Translations under genes and position numbers: made by a program | Part shown: positions 40,975 to 53,584 of the stretch, piece after piece | Layout: each line of letters begins with the position of its first letter | Position numbering within the stretch: the stretch's first letter is position 1 | The notes under the pieces: generated by a model | Told to the model about the DNA's origin: nothing | The model's input: only the letters and a program-made list of their open reading frames with translations | Database searches by the model: none | NCBI GenBank assembly: GCA_047967505.1 | Contig: CM106538.1 | DNA length: 64,000 nucleotides | Strand: one strand, 5' to 3' | From: Dipteris shenzhenensis | Taxonomy: Eukaryota > Polypodiophyta > Polypodiopsida > Gleicheniales

Positions 40975-43900
40975 CTTTTTTTTTTTGCGGGTAAAAGGTA
41001 GCTCATTTAAACCACAAAAAATATTCACATCAGTAGAAAGGTAAAAAGTCTGCCCCTTTTAAGGGAGGGGGGACAAAAACTGATTACATCTACAGTTTTC
41101 CTAGAGCATTGAGAGTCTCATTTTTCTTTCCAAAAGACTATATCGTTTTCTTAGCTTCCTCAATGATCCTTTGACCTAAAGCTCTTCCATAATGGGGTCT
41201 CTGAAAGACAACATCATTCCTATACCTCCAAAGATACATAATCGTTGTTCCCCTTATAAGCTGCCAAACCTCTAAGATGGAATCGTTAAAATTGCCCTGG
41301 TCTCCCAAAAGAGCAACCGTCCACATGATCTTTTATCTGTATCTGAACTTTTCTCAAAATTTTCACTATTTCTCTCCAAATTTCTCTAGCAAAGAAACAG
41401 TCCTAGAGCACATGCATGTGCATTTCCCTCCATTTGTTACAGAAAGGACACAAAGGGCTCACCTACGAATTCCATTGGCTTATTCTTTCCCTCACAGGTA
41501 ATTTTCCAACGATCACCCTCCAAAGCTAAAAAATTTAGCTTGAATGAGGGAGTAGATTTCTGAACTCTCCTGAGTCTCATTGCCATGTAGAAAGACTATC
41601 CAGTGGGGCATGAAACTTCTAGTGATTTCTTGCTGCCATCAATGCTATCTCGAAATTCTTCCACAAGAAGCCTCTAAATGCAGAGTCATCCTGAAAGGTG
41701 TTGCTAGCAAGCTAGCCATCTTTTGATCTTCCAAAGAGCATGTCCAAAAGTCTATTTTTTGCTCCTTTAAGGTTAAATCTATGCACTAAACTATCCAGAT
41801 CACACCATTTTCTCTGCTCAGGTCCCAAACTTGACTAAATGTCTCAACGCCCTTGTCATAAAGCTTTCTTACCAACCGTGGGTGAGAGCTTATGAAAGTT
41901 GGACCACTGTCATAAGCCCAATTTGTCAACCATAGCGATCTTCCAAGCAAGGCATCACCACTTAAGGTTCTCAGCCCACCCCAATAGCACCCTTATATCT
42001 TAATTTTCCATATCTGCATCAGCCTTGACAATAACTTGGACTATGGTATTTTGATAGCCACTTCTGAAAAGAGCACGTCTTGCCAGGAGAAATTAACACC
42101 CCTATGAGAATTCAAACAAATCAAGAATCTTGCCACTTTAGCCCATGGCTGCGAGGAGTCCATTTGTAGTAGTAGCCACTTAGTGCACAACCTTTCATTT
42201 TTATCCTTCATGTGGGTTAGCCCCAAATCACCATCGCTTTTAGAAGCTAAAAGCACCTCCCAATCGCGTGCCATCTATTCTCCCATAAAAAGTTAGCAAT
42301 TACCTTATCAATTTTCCTAAGATTTGTCTTTGCGAAGGGCATAACTGAAAGTACATAAACCGATAAAGATTCTAGCACATGTTTTGCTATAGTGACTCTA
42401 CCCGCCAGTGCTATCATTTTCCCAATCAAATTTATTCTTGAAAAAGACCCTGACTCCTAGTGGGCATCCTAAATATCTAATTATTTGACCCTTTGGAATC
42501 CACTTGAACTGAAAATTCCGAGTCCACTGAGGTGGATCGCCCCACCCAAGCCACAATGCAGTTGTCTTCTCTTCATTGATCCTTGAGTTGGACAAGACAA
42601 CAAACTCATTAGATATCTCCATAAATCTGTTTATATTGTCTTCTATCCCAACTAAGAAATTAGTTTTATCATCAGCAAAGTACTAAGAGCACAATTCAGA
42701 AGCCTCAACCCTCTGATGCTCCCACTACTCACTGCTGATCAATATGAACCAAGAGAGTCTCACTGACTAAAGCAAAAAACAGCGGTGTCAATGGGCATCC
42801 TTGCCTTATTGGTCTTTGTAAAGAATTTTTTTGAAAATGATAGCCAGTAATAGATATTATGGCCTAGGCATTAGAGAATAGCATCTTGACCATCTCACAG
42901 AATCCACTTCCAAAGCTATCCCTGCATAGTGCGAATAACAAAATCCCAGCTCACCCTATCATAAGCTTTCTCTAGATTGAGGTTAAGAATCACAATCCTT
43001 TCATTTTGGGACAATGCATAGTCCACAACAATTAAGGCATTCAACACAACCTCATGAATGTCTCTGATAGCTACAAAACTTAATTGCTTAGAAAGTGGCC
43101 TCCATTGGTTGGGTTTGAGTCTATTGCATCCTTTTGGAATTAATTTGATTACTCCTGTGTTGATAGTGCTAGGGAGTTTGCCCTTACTATAGCACTAGTT
43201 GATTAAACGCACCATCTGATGTGTCCCAATAGTGCTAAAAAAACTCCATAGGCATCCCATCTAGTCTTGGTGTTTTCTCTCTAGCCATGAAAATGGCCTC
43301 AGTAGCATCATTGCTTCATGACTAAGTACCTTTCTTGGCAAGTTTGCCAGGAAAATCCCCATTCTTTGCTCAAAATCTCCTCAAATTTTTTACAGATGAC
43401 TTGCAAACACTTTAGCAATGTTCTCTTCACCTGTAATCAAGTTTCCGTCCTCATCTTCAATTAAAGAGATGCACTCCTTCTACCTTTTCTCCTTCACAAT
43501 CCTAAAAAAGAAAGGGGTGGTCTCCTTGATCTAACCATATCATCCTAGATTGGATGCGTGCTACTACTAACCGGGCATGTTCCTGAGCTCTTAAATAGAG
43601 ATCAGCTGAGTTGAGGAGCATGGACGCATAAAAGTCACTAGGAATTTCCAGCAATGCCAAAACCAATGCTATTCTAGCATGAGTTGCATTTGCTTCGAGG
43701 ATTCTGTCCCTTCTGGCTCTCTCTCTACGAAACTCTTAAGTTTGGCAACTTGCACAGCTGCACGCAAGCAGTTGTTCCATGCTTGGTATGGATGCCTAGA
43801 AATGGCAGTAGCCTTTCTCCATTCCAAAGTGACCCACTTGTCAAAGTGCTCCCACCCCATCAATGAGGTGTTCCATTTAAAAGGGATTGGTCCTCTTTTT

Positions 43901-44262
43901 GTCATTTTATGCTTCAGTAAGTCAAACCAAATGATTATCGAGAAGTGATCAAAGATGAATGTTTCTGCCAATACTTTTCCCTATACCCAGGGCTTAATCC
44001 ACAACCCTCCCTGAGAGAAATATATTCGACCAAGGTGAGCCGCCCTCCAAGAACTACCCATTTGTTTGTTGTGCCATGTAAATACTCATAAACTCCTCAG
44101 ATTTTCTTAGCTTATCCAGTCTATTAACTCATATGAGACTTCAAGCTGACACCACGTCTCCCTTTCTACTAGTGAAACATTCAAAACTTCGTGAGAGCGA
44201 CCTTGCATGGCTAGGGGTACTATTCCAATCTCTGAGTAGAATTACAATAAAAAAAAGTGAAT
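40975..44262 (-). pseudogene. LINE-D ORF2: endonuclease end, reverse transcriptase, zinc region (decayed)
   Basis: A T run at 40976-40986 is the 3' end of a minus-strand LINE. Going upstream on that strand (rising coordinates) are a C-terminal zinc-binding-type region (41138-41470), LINE reverse transcriptase thumb-side text (YLGCPLGVRV near 42450; IGKMIALAGRVTIAKHVLESL near 42380), the catalytic FADD at about 42675-42690, and the end of an EEP endonuclease (FDHFSIIIWFDLLKHK near 43925). A degraded GDWN motif (RDWNSTP) is near 44225-44240. ORF1 and the first part of the endonuclease are missing, so it is 5'-truncated. Stops and frameshifts throughout. No target duplication found. Confidence 0.85.
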
Positions 44263-44269
44263 TACATTC

Positions 44270-46910
44270 ATAAGACCTGCCATGTGTTTCATGGAGGAGC
44301 TAAGTCGGTGAAGTCATGGAACATCGTTGATTGTCATGTAGACCAACGGGTCAGACCAGTAGATGTAATTGGTTTTGTGCTTCAAAGGGGAGTGGACGCT
44401 GTTGTTGACCCAGATGTGGTCCCGTGTTGACCCATGTATAGTTGTTGGGCTTGTGATTAGTTAACGCATGCCAAGTTGCTGCATGGAGTGGTGGAGTGTT
44501 GTGAGGCTCTTGCTAGGTTTGCTATAACAAATGTTGAAATCACCAACGATGTATGTGGTGCACCCCACACTTACTTGTTGAAGTAGAATTTGCAATTCGA
44601 GAAAGAGGTTGCAATCCAAGAAAGAGGTTGGCAACGGAGGATCTAGGCAATTGGTAGATTTTAAGAACCACTATGTCTCCGAGCAGGGAGCCGTGCAAGT
44701 GTGTGAACAACCCTCAACAATGTTGTTATAGTAGTTTCTTTTCCTGACCAATGCAATGTTGTCTTTGTAGTTTGTTGCCATGCCAAGCCCTTCTCTGTTG
44801 TGCTGATTCCGGAATCCTAATATGGATGTCAAATGTTCCTTCTTTGTGTGCAACTCTTACAAGCATAAAATAGTTGCGACGATGAGGATGTTGTGAGCTG
44901 TTGTTATGTCTTCTTTGTTTGTGAGGAATGATCTTGTGTTAAGAGACTGTAATGACGAAGTGTCTTGCTTGATGACGCTGAAGTCTAGTTGTAATGTTTG
45001 CCATGAACATGAGTTCCTAAATTGCTCGAGCTCTTGCAAGACACTTTGGTCGATTTTGATATTCTTATCCTGCAAGGGTCGTAAGATGTAGAGGTTGGCA
45101 GGATCACGGACACATGACATTGCTGTGTAGGTGAGGCCATGTGTTTTTATTTCAGAGGAGTCAAATACAACAACATGCATTGAAAGACCCTGTGAACCGT
45201 GAATCATGTGCGATGCAGTTGGCTAAATTGGGAACTGGTGCCTGGAAATGTTGTTGAGTGTGCTAATGTCATTGGCAATGTGCGCACCTATATGCAACCA
45301 GTTTAGTTGTGCGATGAACTCCTTGTTTTCTTGTCGCATTGGCATGTCAAGCTTGTAGTACGCAACGTTGTCTTTCCAAATAGAAGGCAACATGGCCAAC
45401 GTTGAATTCTTGCAGGAGAATATCCCATTATCCTTTGTGGGGTTTGCTTGGCACAAGTCTCCACACATGAGTGTCAAATTGTTGCAAGTGATTGTACTTG
45501 ATCTCCCGCATGTGCATGTCCACTGCTATAAAATTTTTTGCCCCAAAAGTGAGATCTGGTCGAACACAATCAGTTCCACGTCCTTGTACAAGTGCGAAAG
45601 AAGTTGTAGTTTTTCTATGGTGAGGCTTTGGTAGGTTATTACAAGTAATGGCAAGTGGAGGGTAGAGTGTATGGTTGTACCACCTATGTTGTATGTTGAT
45701 TTTCCAATGTAAACAAAGAGTAGAATACTTGGAGACTCCGTGCGTGAGTAGTGTCATTGCAGAGCTTGGACTAAGAGCAGTAGTGTGTGACTTTTGCCTG
45801 TCCCTGCATTGCCTGACAAAAATAAACAAAAAGGCCAATTTGCGCGATGGCGTTTCTTTAGCATGACATCTTCGAGCAATAGTCACTGCTTGGGATTCAA
45901 TTTCTTGAGCTCATGAAAGTACTTTTGATTGGGCATGAAAACAATAGAGAAGTTCCCCAAATTTTGGTTTTGGTTTTGTGGTTTGCAAATTTTGAGTTCA
46001 ATCCCGAGGTCGTAGTCTGCTGCTACAGGTGGTTCTCTCATCGTAGAAGTGTTTGTAGGTGATGATGTTGCTCTTGCATTCATGATATTGTCACATGGCT
46101 CCATGTCATTTTTAAATTTCTTGAATTTTTGATCGATTGCTTGTTGTGCGTGGGTATACATGTCATGTCATGTTGAAAAATGTCATTTGTGCATGGTTCC
46201 ATCTCCAATGAATGGCATGTATAGCAAGCACAATTCTCTATAGTAGTTATCTGGGTCTTTATTATTGCTGTAGTTGTTGAAGCGGACAACCTTTGGTCAT
46301 TTTTGCTTTCCTGCTCCACGATCGACTAGGTTGTACGTGCTAGCGTACTGAGCCAAACATAGACGGCGCAATTTGGCTACTCTATTTTTGTACTTTTTGA
46401 TTATTTTGAGGAAGAAGATGTATCTTCTTTGAGGGTCTATTTTTTAGAATAGAACGTTGTTTGAGCAGTGTACGTTCCTCAGGAGAGCTTGTGTTGATGT
46501 AGTAAAAATCCCTTGTTGTACTTGTCAATTGCAAGGACATTGATAAGTACACTGCTTCTGGGGAGCTGATGTGCTGGGTGTTCAAGATTGTGTTACTGAT
46601 CTTTCTGAAACACTCATTCAGTGGGGCATTTTCCTCCAAGCACTGGGTCAAAGCTTGCTTTACAGCGTTTGATGTAGTGTGATCGATTTTCATCATGTAT
46701 GAAGTGCAATATGATGCTGCCATGTGGGGGTTCATAACAAATTTGAAATCCGTGTTTGCTTCCCACAGGATTGAGATAACGGCATTGAAATTTTTTGTGA
46801 ATATGTCTCTCGAGTGCCATTGCAAGAAGATTGTGTGATGCTTGATTCTCAAAGGGTGCACCACTAAGAAATCCTAGGTATCACATGCGTTCAAAGGTCA
46901 TTGTTTGCTT
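44270..46910 (-). pseudogene. Helentron-like replicase: PIF1 helicase fused to EEP endonuclease (decayed)
   Basis: Minus strand, in order: a Rep-to-helicase linker region at 46864-46382 (NPHMAASYCTSYMMKIDHTT, INTSSPEERTLLKQ), the block NNKDPDNYYRE near 46260, Walker A GNAGTGKSHT near 45800, CGDLCQANPTKDNGIF (45420-45470) and SQGLSMHVVVFDSSEIKTHG then YTAMSCVRD (45100-45200). An open frame (45207-44857) runs from this helicase end into ITTAHNILIVATILCL, an EEP endonuclease start. The endonuclease continues to about 44280 with YIVGDFNICYSKPSKSL and SDPLVYMTIN. A PIF1 helicase followed by an endonuclease is the layout described for Helentrons (Helitron2). The HUH nickase part is not seen, and stops abound. 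Confidence 0.82.
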
Positions 46911-47147
46911 GGGTGTAGCCATTTTTGGTGATGTTGAGGGAATTTTCTACATATAGGTATATTGCATGACCCATAACTTATGCATTGCTCGACGAACTTC
47001 GACAAACTTTGTCTTCAAGTTGTAGTACACATTCCAAACTTGAACATGAGACCAAAAAATTATGGAATAAGGATTTGGAACAAGATCGTTAAAGCATTAC
47101 AAGTGCTATGTTGCATGCATCTTGAAGACTATAGGATATAGCAATTT
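46911..47147. other. Sequence upstream of the Helentron-like remnant
   Basis: AT-rich. No Rep motif with paired histidines could be read on the minus strand, so the 5' part of the element appears deleted or too decayed. Confidence 0.5.
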
Positions 47148-47247
47148 ATTCAAAAACCTCAAAATTTCATGTTGTACATACATGCAACCAAGTGATCATT
47201 CAAAAACCTCAAAATTTTATTCTGTACATACATGCAACCAACTAATC
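47148..47247. repeat. Two tandem units of 50 bp
   Basis: ATTCAAAAACCTCAAAATTT begins at 47148 and again at 47198, each ending in GTACATACATGCAACCAA and ATC. It lies just 5' of the Helentron-like remnant in its own orientation. Confidence 0.88.
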
Positions 47248-47584
47248 ATTCAAAAGTACACTACGTGAGCTTCTCCTCAATCCAAGGACACACCTAAATG
47301 AGAACAAGTGGTGTTTAGTGTTAGGGGTCCAGCCAACATATCTTTGGTAACAATGTGGTCTTCGACCTTTTGCCAGAGACATGCAACTCCTCATTTGTCA
47401 AGACTTTAAGGCCAGGTGGCATCTGTTAGGTCCTTTAGGGCCACGCTACATAATCATATACGATCACTACCATAGGGCATTCTCGTAGTCAGTAGTTCAA
47501 AACCTCTCTTATTTTAAATGCCCAACATCATCACAAGTTATGGATGACCATTGGCGGGAAATAAAATTTATAGGGTGCATCTTT

Positions 47585-47891
47585 TGAGGAATATGGTGCC
47601 ATGAGCACATATTTAGAGGCAAATGTATGGTGTAGAATGTATTAAAATAGCCACCCTAGGATGTGGACTACATGATGTGAGGATGTGGAGCAAGGACATC
47701 CACTAGGAGAGATGTGGATTAGAGGATCCCACCAGTGTTGACTATTCTAAGGGCTCTCTCTATATAAGAAGCCTACTATCTCTTGTATTGAAAACATATA
47801 CTAGAATACATTGCTTTTAGTGTGCCTATCTTTCCTTGTCTTCCTCTCATGGCTCATCTCTTATACATTGATCCACCTTGAGTTGTTTTCA
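47585..47891 (+). repeat. 5' LTR of the non-autonomous element
   Basis: From TGAGGAATATGGTGCC to GAGTTGTTTTCA. Contains a TATA-like CTCTATATAAGAAG near 47757-47771. Confidence 0.9.
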
Positions 47892-47893
47892 CA

Positions 47894-47905
47894 TGGTATC
47901 AGAGC
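47894..47905 (+). other. Primer binding site of the non-autonomous element
   Basis: TGGTATCAGAGC, two bases after the 5' LTR. Confidence 0.93.
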
Positions 47906-48045
47906 ATAGGTTTAGCTCTCCTAGTTTAGCTCATTAATAGTTCACTAGGATTGCTCCCATTCCTGGATTAGTTTCAGAATGTAAGATTAGTTTTAGATCT
48001 CGATAGTTCTTTTGAGGTTTCATTGACATTCCTTCTTAGGGAGAT

Positions 48046-48074
48046 ATATATATGTATGTGTGTGTGTATATATA

Positions 48075-48106
<32 letters not shown>

Positions 48107-48108
48107 AA
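48046..48108. repeat. TG/TA microsatellite
   Basis: Alternating (TA)n and (TG)n tracts inside the element. Frames here give only Tyr-Ile-Cys-Val strings. Confidence 0.9.
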
Positions 48109-49329
48109 ATCTATCTAGACAAAGCTTGCCTAAGTTCTACATGCTCCAGAGAGACCTTTGAGAGAGTCTTTATCTCACAAGCATTTAACCGACCCGACCA
48201 CAACAAAATTCATAACATAACATCCATGCTATGGGGTGTTCAAATCTTGTCTAAGGAATCGACTCCCGTGGCAACAACAATGACTGAATTGTTTAACATG
48301 GGCGAAGTGACACATGTGTTTGGAAAATTATCAACACGTTCACTAAGACGAGCCAGCTAGCCAGAGCACAGAACAGAGAGTGGCAACGCTCACAACAAAA
48401 GGCAGTCTTGAAACATCCATGCAACTGGCAAGCAATGAAAGACTCCCCCCGATGCTCCAACCAAGACCTTAAATAGCTCCACAACGACAAGCCACAGCTA
48501 GCCGACCATACTCCATGAGCGCCTCGCCCTTGTCTCCGAAACTACCTACAGCATTATCTACAAGCCGCTAAGCTATTGTGACGACTCCAACAACCTCCCT
48601 GTGAACAAAACACACAGAAGTCAAGGAGGTAGCCTTCTACACTCGAGGCTACTAATGCACACGGCCTTCTACAATAGCTACAAGTCTGCACCTAAGCTGA
48701 GGGCAGCAGCAACAACTGCTAATAGAGAACAACAAACAACAAATCTGATGCCAACCTCCATTATCCTCACCTCCTCAGTATCACCATCGTCAAAGGTCTT
48801 CTAAGGTTCTTAACAAATTAACACGTGGCAGATAGGAGACTAACTCCCATAAGGTTAGGTTAGTCAAACTGTAGTTGGGTTATTCTAGTCAATGGTCTAC
48901 AAAGTGACAAATGGTAAGCTATCCACATAGTGCCACCCAAGCATAGACCCTTACTAAGCACAATTTGTAAGCTGCATGTGAATAGCCTCTGCCACATCAT
49001 CAATTGTCCCTCTTCATTAAAGTTTTGACAAGCAGTAACTTTCAATCCAAAAAGAATTTGCACTTGACACTACTAGATTTGAAAGTTTTTCAACTGGTAA
49101 GATTTTTGCAACAAATGGAAAAGCAACACATGAATGCACAAAGCATGCCAAAAGCACAAGTGCATGAGATGACCATAGCACAAAGCATGGCATCCACACA
49201 TAAAGCATTAAGGCACATGGAAGAACAAAGCATCATGCATCAAGCTACATCAAGCAAAGAAGAGAACGCCATCAACAACATGTATTGAGAGCAAAACCTT
49301 GCCACCTTTATCCAACATGTTTGTAAATC

Positions 49330-49507
49330 AAACCTGACCACCTGAGCGTAGCTATGAAAGCACCCAGGGGAGGATTTGATCTTGTAATACCCACATCTGA
49401 CCACCTTAAGTAGCAGGTATGCACTAAGGGGAGGTGATGGAATGTAAACTCACATTTGACCACCTTAAAGTAGCCAATGCATGGATCATGGCACCAAGGG
49501 GAGGTGT
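49330..49507 (+). repeat. Three tandem polypurine-tract-like units
   Basis: Three successive blocks each carry TGACCACCT, a TAGC-type stretch and a purine run (CAGGGGAGG near 49371, AAGGGGAGGTG near 49427, AAGGGGAGGTG near 49497). Only the last abuts the LTR. Confidence 0.8.
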
Positions 49508-49812
49508 TGAGGAATATGGTGCCATGAGCACATAATTAGAGGCAAAGGTATGGTGTAGGAATGCATTAAAGTAGCCACCCTAGGATGTGGATTACATGAT
49601 GTGAGAATGTGGAGCAAGGACATCCACTAGGAGAGATGTGGATCAGAGGACCCCACAAGTGTTGACTATTCTAAAGGTTATTTCTATATAAGAATCCCAT
49701 CTCTTGTATTGAAAACATATACTGGAATACATTGCTTTTAGTGTGCCTATCTTTCCTTATCTTCCTCTCATGGCTCATCTCTTATACATTGATCCACCTT
49801 GAGTTGTTTTCA
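49508..49812 (+). repeat. 3' LTR of the non-autonomous element
   Basis: Pairs with 47585-47891. Confidence 0.9.
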
Positions 49813-50217
49813 TATTGTTCAACAATATAAGCATTCTTAGCTATATGGCTCTTGGCATTGAGTGGTTAGACTCTGTGGTAGCACGGTAGTCGTATTCCTC
49901 ATATCAACATCTAGCTTTCCTTCTAGTTATCTATGCATTCTTTTCTATTCTTTTGTTCCGCATCTAATGTCATGCATTTAAATTGTGACCTAACCCATAC
50001 GCGTTGAGAGTTCAAACTCGACTCATTTGCCGCATTTTTGACTTGAGGCATTCTGTTTTCTTTAAACATTGTATCGATATGCTAGTTAATGAAGTAGAAA
50101 TAAACATCCATTAACACTTTGGCAACCACATTGTTTCCCTTAATCTTATGGTACATGCCTATGCATGAACTCATTATCTTCATCGTGGGCTATGTCGCTC
50201 TTTCAATTCAATAAAAT
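49813..50217. other. Non-coding flank
   Basis: AT-rich, nothing recognised. It could hold the leader or LTR of the Gypsy element that follows, but no LTR pair was found. Confidence 0.4.
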
Positions 50218-53200
50218 ATGTGGAGTTTGAGGAGGCTGGTAGTAGCAATGTACCCGACAACACTCACTCCGAGGGTTTGCTTGCTTTGTTTTCATGTTTT
50301 GCACAACCTATGGGGGTGCATTCCAATACCACAGTCGGATCCTCCCCTAGTGTGTTTCATCCATGTGTTGCTTGTGCCTATACACATTTTCATCCAACTT
50401 GATGGTTAAGTACCCTAAGTTCTCAGGACATGATAGTGGTAATGCTGATGTCCATGTTATGTTGTTTGAGAATTCTTGGCCCAATAGCGCAATGCATCGA
50501 AGCACTAAAGCATCACTTTGGACAACACAATAAACTCATATCCCCTTTTTCAACTTTGCGGCTCTCCCGTGACCTTCCTCCTTTGCTACCATGAAGAAAA
50601 GACTATTGTCTATGTCCTCACCAAGATTAGCCATATGGACTAAAAGGGTGCCTTGATGATTATGTAGCCAAGTTTCGAACAATTCTTAATTGGCTCTCCA
50701 CCACAAATCGCCCTGCCTAGGAATTATTGAACTGATATTTTGTTCATGGTCTTACCCAGAAACTAAAACAAGCTGTGGCTTCTACACAAATTGTTGGAAT
50801 GACATTCCACAATCTCATTGATGGTGCACATCGTGCAAACCAAATGTTGATACACAAGGGCAAGCATAGCAAGTTAGGCACTAGCCAAATCGGTTCTATG
50901 CTTGAATCCTCATCATCTACATAAAACGATGATAGATCTAGTGATGAGTCCAAAAAGAGTTGAGAGAAATGACATTCGAGCAAGAAGACTGACACAACAT
51001 CATTAACTAACTTCATAGCCAGGGCTCGTCACCTAGAGGATGGCACGATGGCTACTCTCAGTCTCTGCACCACTGTTTGGTGCACCAAGTGCCGCAACAA
51101 TGGGCTTGGACCAGGTTTGGTGTGCAATCTATCAAACTATGATGCACACCATCGATGCATACTGATACAATGCTCCTCAGGCTCCTTAACCTACCACAGA
51201 TGTGGTACTGTTGTCTATCACTAAAAGACCGAATGTGAACTATTCAAATGCCATCAAGTGGAGAAGAAGTAGTTGCATCGAGACAATAACAACTCCTCTT
51301 GCCACTCTGCAAGTGAATACGGTGCATATTGTGGCTCAGGTCTACTGATGATGCTGCCAAGGTCAAAATCCCGTGACAAGGGCAATGAACATTCCGTCGG
51401 GTCCTACATTATCAAAAGGTCATTCTATCATCAAGCAAGATAAAGAGCCAGTTGACTGGTATGCACAAGCCAAGGTTCGCACCATAGTTTTGGAGTGGGT
51501 CATCGATGTGCAGCCTCTGATGCATGCACTTCCAAAGTATAAAAATTTACAAGATAAAGAGAATATAGTATTTGGAGAGATGAAGATACTCCCTGAGAGT
51601 AGGTTGAGTGTGCCCAATGCTGTGGATGTGAACCCAGGTGTATGGGTGATGATTCAACCTCAGATACAGGTTTCAAATGTTGAAGGATGCATGTCAGACA
51701 AGCAACTTTTCAAACTTGTGCCAACCTTTCACCAACGTCTATGCAAGCAGCTCATGGATTTGACAGAGCTAACTAAACCAATCCCAAAGGAAATCACTCA
51801 AGAAGATGTAGTTTCCATGATGTGTAATGCGAGATGCTACGACATGGACCGAAGGCACCGATGTATGATGAAAATATTCACCACCATTGGTGGTGCTGAT
51901 GGGCTAGGCTACTCTAGGTGTGCTACTCGATGGTGGCTCAGGTGTGAATATTATGGCCATGATATGTGTTGATGGCTTTTTGGAAGTGGATGTTATGGCC
52001 ATTCTTCATAAGTACCACTCCCCATAGGAATCGACCCCAACCTCAAAGAGTGCAAATGCTCAAATGGATTCTGGTGTTCTTCAAGCTGATGGCATGCCCA
52101 ACGATCCTACAGACAGAAGAAGACTTTGGTCACGAGCTCCAACATTCCAAACGTGTCAAGGAGGATGACTGGTTTGACTTGAATCTGGGTTCAGATTTCG
52201 ACCCTAATATTGTCTACGTTAGTATCTAGCTTACTTCTAACTTCCCGTCCCCTTTGTTGATGTTTTTTCTTGAAGACACTAATATGAAGGGCATCCATCC
52301 TCAGTTTTACCAGCACAGGATTGTGCTCAAGGATGATGCCAAGCTAGTACGTCAACAACGCTACTAAATAAACCCAAACTATGCCCAAAAATCTAAAGAG
52401 TAAATTGACAAGCTCTTGCAAGTGGGTTTCATATACCTTGTTGACCGGATCATGTGGATTTCTCCAATTTTCATTGTCCCCAAGAAGAACAAGAAGCTAT
52501 GTGTCTATGTGGATAACAATGCGGCCATAGTCACTAACCCTTTTCACATCCCTTCTTTGACTTTGTTCTAAATGCTATAGCCAGCCATGAGATCTATCCT
52601 TTCCTCGATAGGTTCAGTGGTTACAACCAAGTACTCATGGAAAAGGAAGATCAAGAGAAGAGAGCGTTCATTACTGAATGTGGGGTGTTTGCATCCAATG
52701 TGATGACTCTCGGTCTAAAAAATGCACCGACGATGTTTCAACGCCTTGTCCAAGAAATCTTTGATGAGTACTAAACATCCTTCATGTGCATTTTCTTAGA
52801 GGACTTTAGTGTTTTTGGCACCCAGGCAAAGCACCTCTATCATCTCAAGATATGCCTCACCAAATGTCAAGCAGCCTGTGTCCCTTAATCTGGCAAAATC
52901 AACATTGGTAGTAAGTAGTGGCATGCTCCTCAGCCACATTGAATTTCCCTTGTTGATCCAGCTAGGTTGAGCGAGTTTTTAAAGTGAAACATCCAACCAT
53001 TGCTAAGCAATTAGCCTGGTTCTTAGGCCAAGTTCGATGGCATAGCTAGATGCTCCGATATCTCACAGATGTCGCTACACCTCTACATGCCCAATATGGG
53101 CCGATAAGTGTAATCTTGCATTCAATTATCTCAAACTCATGCTCGCAAAAGCTTCGGTCATGTAGTCTCCGGATCACTGAATCAAAAATCGCCCTTCCAC

Positions 53201-53580
53201 ATGTTTGTGTGATGCTTCTGACACAGCCATCGGTGCAATCTTGATGCAACAAAAGTTGAAATGGTGGTATCAACCCCTTTACTATGTAAGCCAGTGGTTG
53301 AGCAATGCCAAGAAGAATTAGTACACAACGGAGAGAGAAGCCCTCGAGATAATCTATGCCATCAACAAGTTCTGGCATTATCTACTCGGCAACTAGTTCA
53401 CATTCCACATCGGCCTCTCAACCTTGCTATACCTCGTCAATAAGCCAAACCTCACAAGTAAGTTAGCTTGTTGGATGTTATTATTGTAGGAATTAAGCTT
53501 GGGGGCTCTTAGAGGGATGTATCAAACATTTTATCTATCTTCTGTTAGGCTGCAGATGGCTAACTAATGAGTGCACAAGC
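50218..53580 (+). pseudogene. Ty3/Gypsy gag-protease-RT-RNase H, decayed (Gypsy-2, first part)
   Basis: Plus strand, mixed frames. A Gag-like region is near 50640-51000 (DDYVAKFRTILNWLSTTNRPA, YFVHGLTQKLKQAVA). A protease-like DGGSGVNI is near 51930-51955. Reverse transcriptase lies at about 52270-52900 (HRIVLKDDAKLVRQQRY, VGFIYLVDRI, IVPKKNKKL, then FLEDFSVFGTQAKHL, where FLDDFSVFG is usual). RNase H is near 53210-53480 (IGAILMQQKLKWWYQPLYY, ALEIIYAINKFWHYLLGN). The phrase order is that of non-chromovirus Gypsy elements (Athila/Tat type, tentative). Stops and frameshifts are numerous. It is cut by LINE-B at about 53585. Confidence 0.85.
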
Positions 53581-53584
53581 TTCT

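Larger units (their letters stand above)
47585..49812 (+). mobile_element. Non-autonomous LTR retrotransposon without coding capacity
   Basis: LTRs at 47585-47891 (307 bp) and 49508-49812 (305 bp), a primer site TGGTATCAGAGC at 47894-47905 and purine tracts before the 3' LTR. The 1.6 kb between them shows no gag or pol in any frame. It is too long for a typical TRIM and shorter than many LARDs. The LTRs differ by roughly 5-6 percent by eye. The 5 bp flanks TCTTT and TATTG do not match, so there is no target duplication. Confidence 0.88.

Noticed and set aside
44281-44853. Endonuclease text assigned to LINE-D
   Set aside because: LINE-D has its own GDWN and SDH-like motifs closer to its RT, and this endonuclease starts in the same open frame as the PIF1 helicase end.
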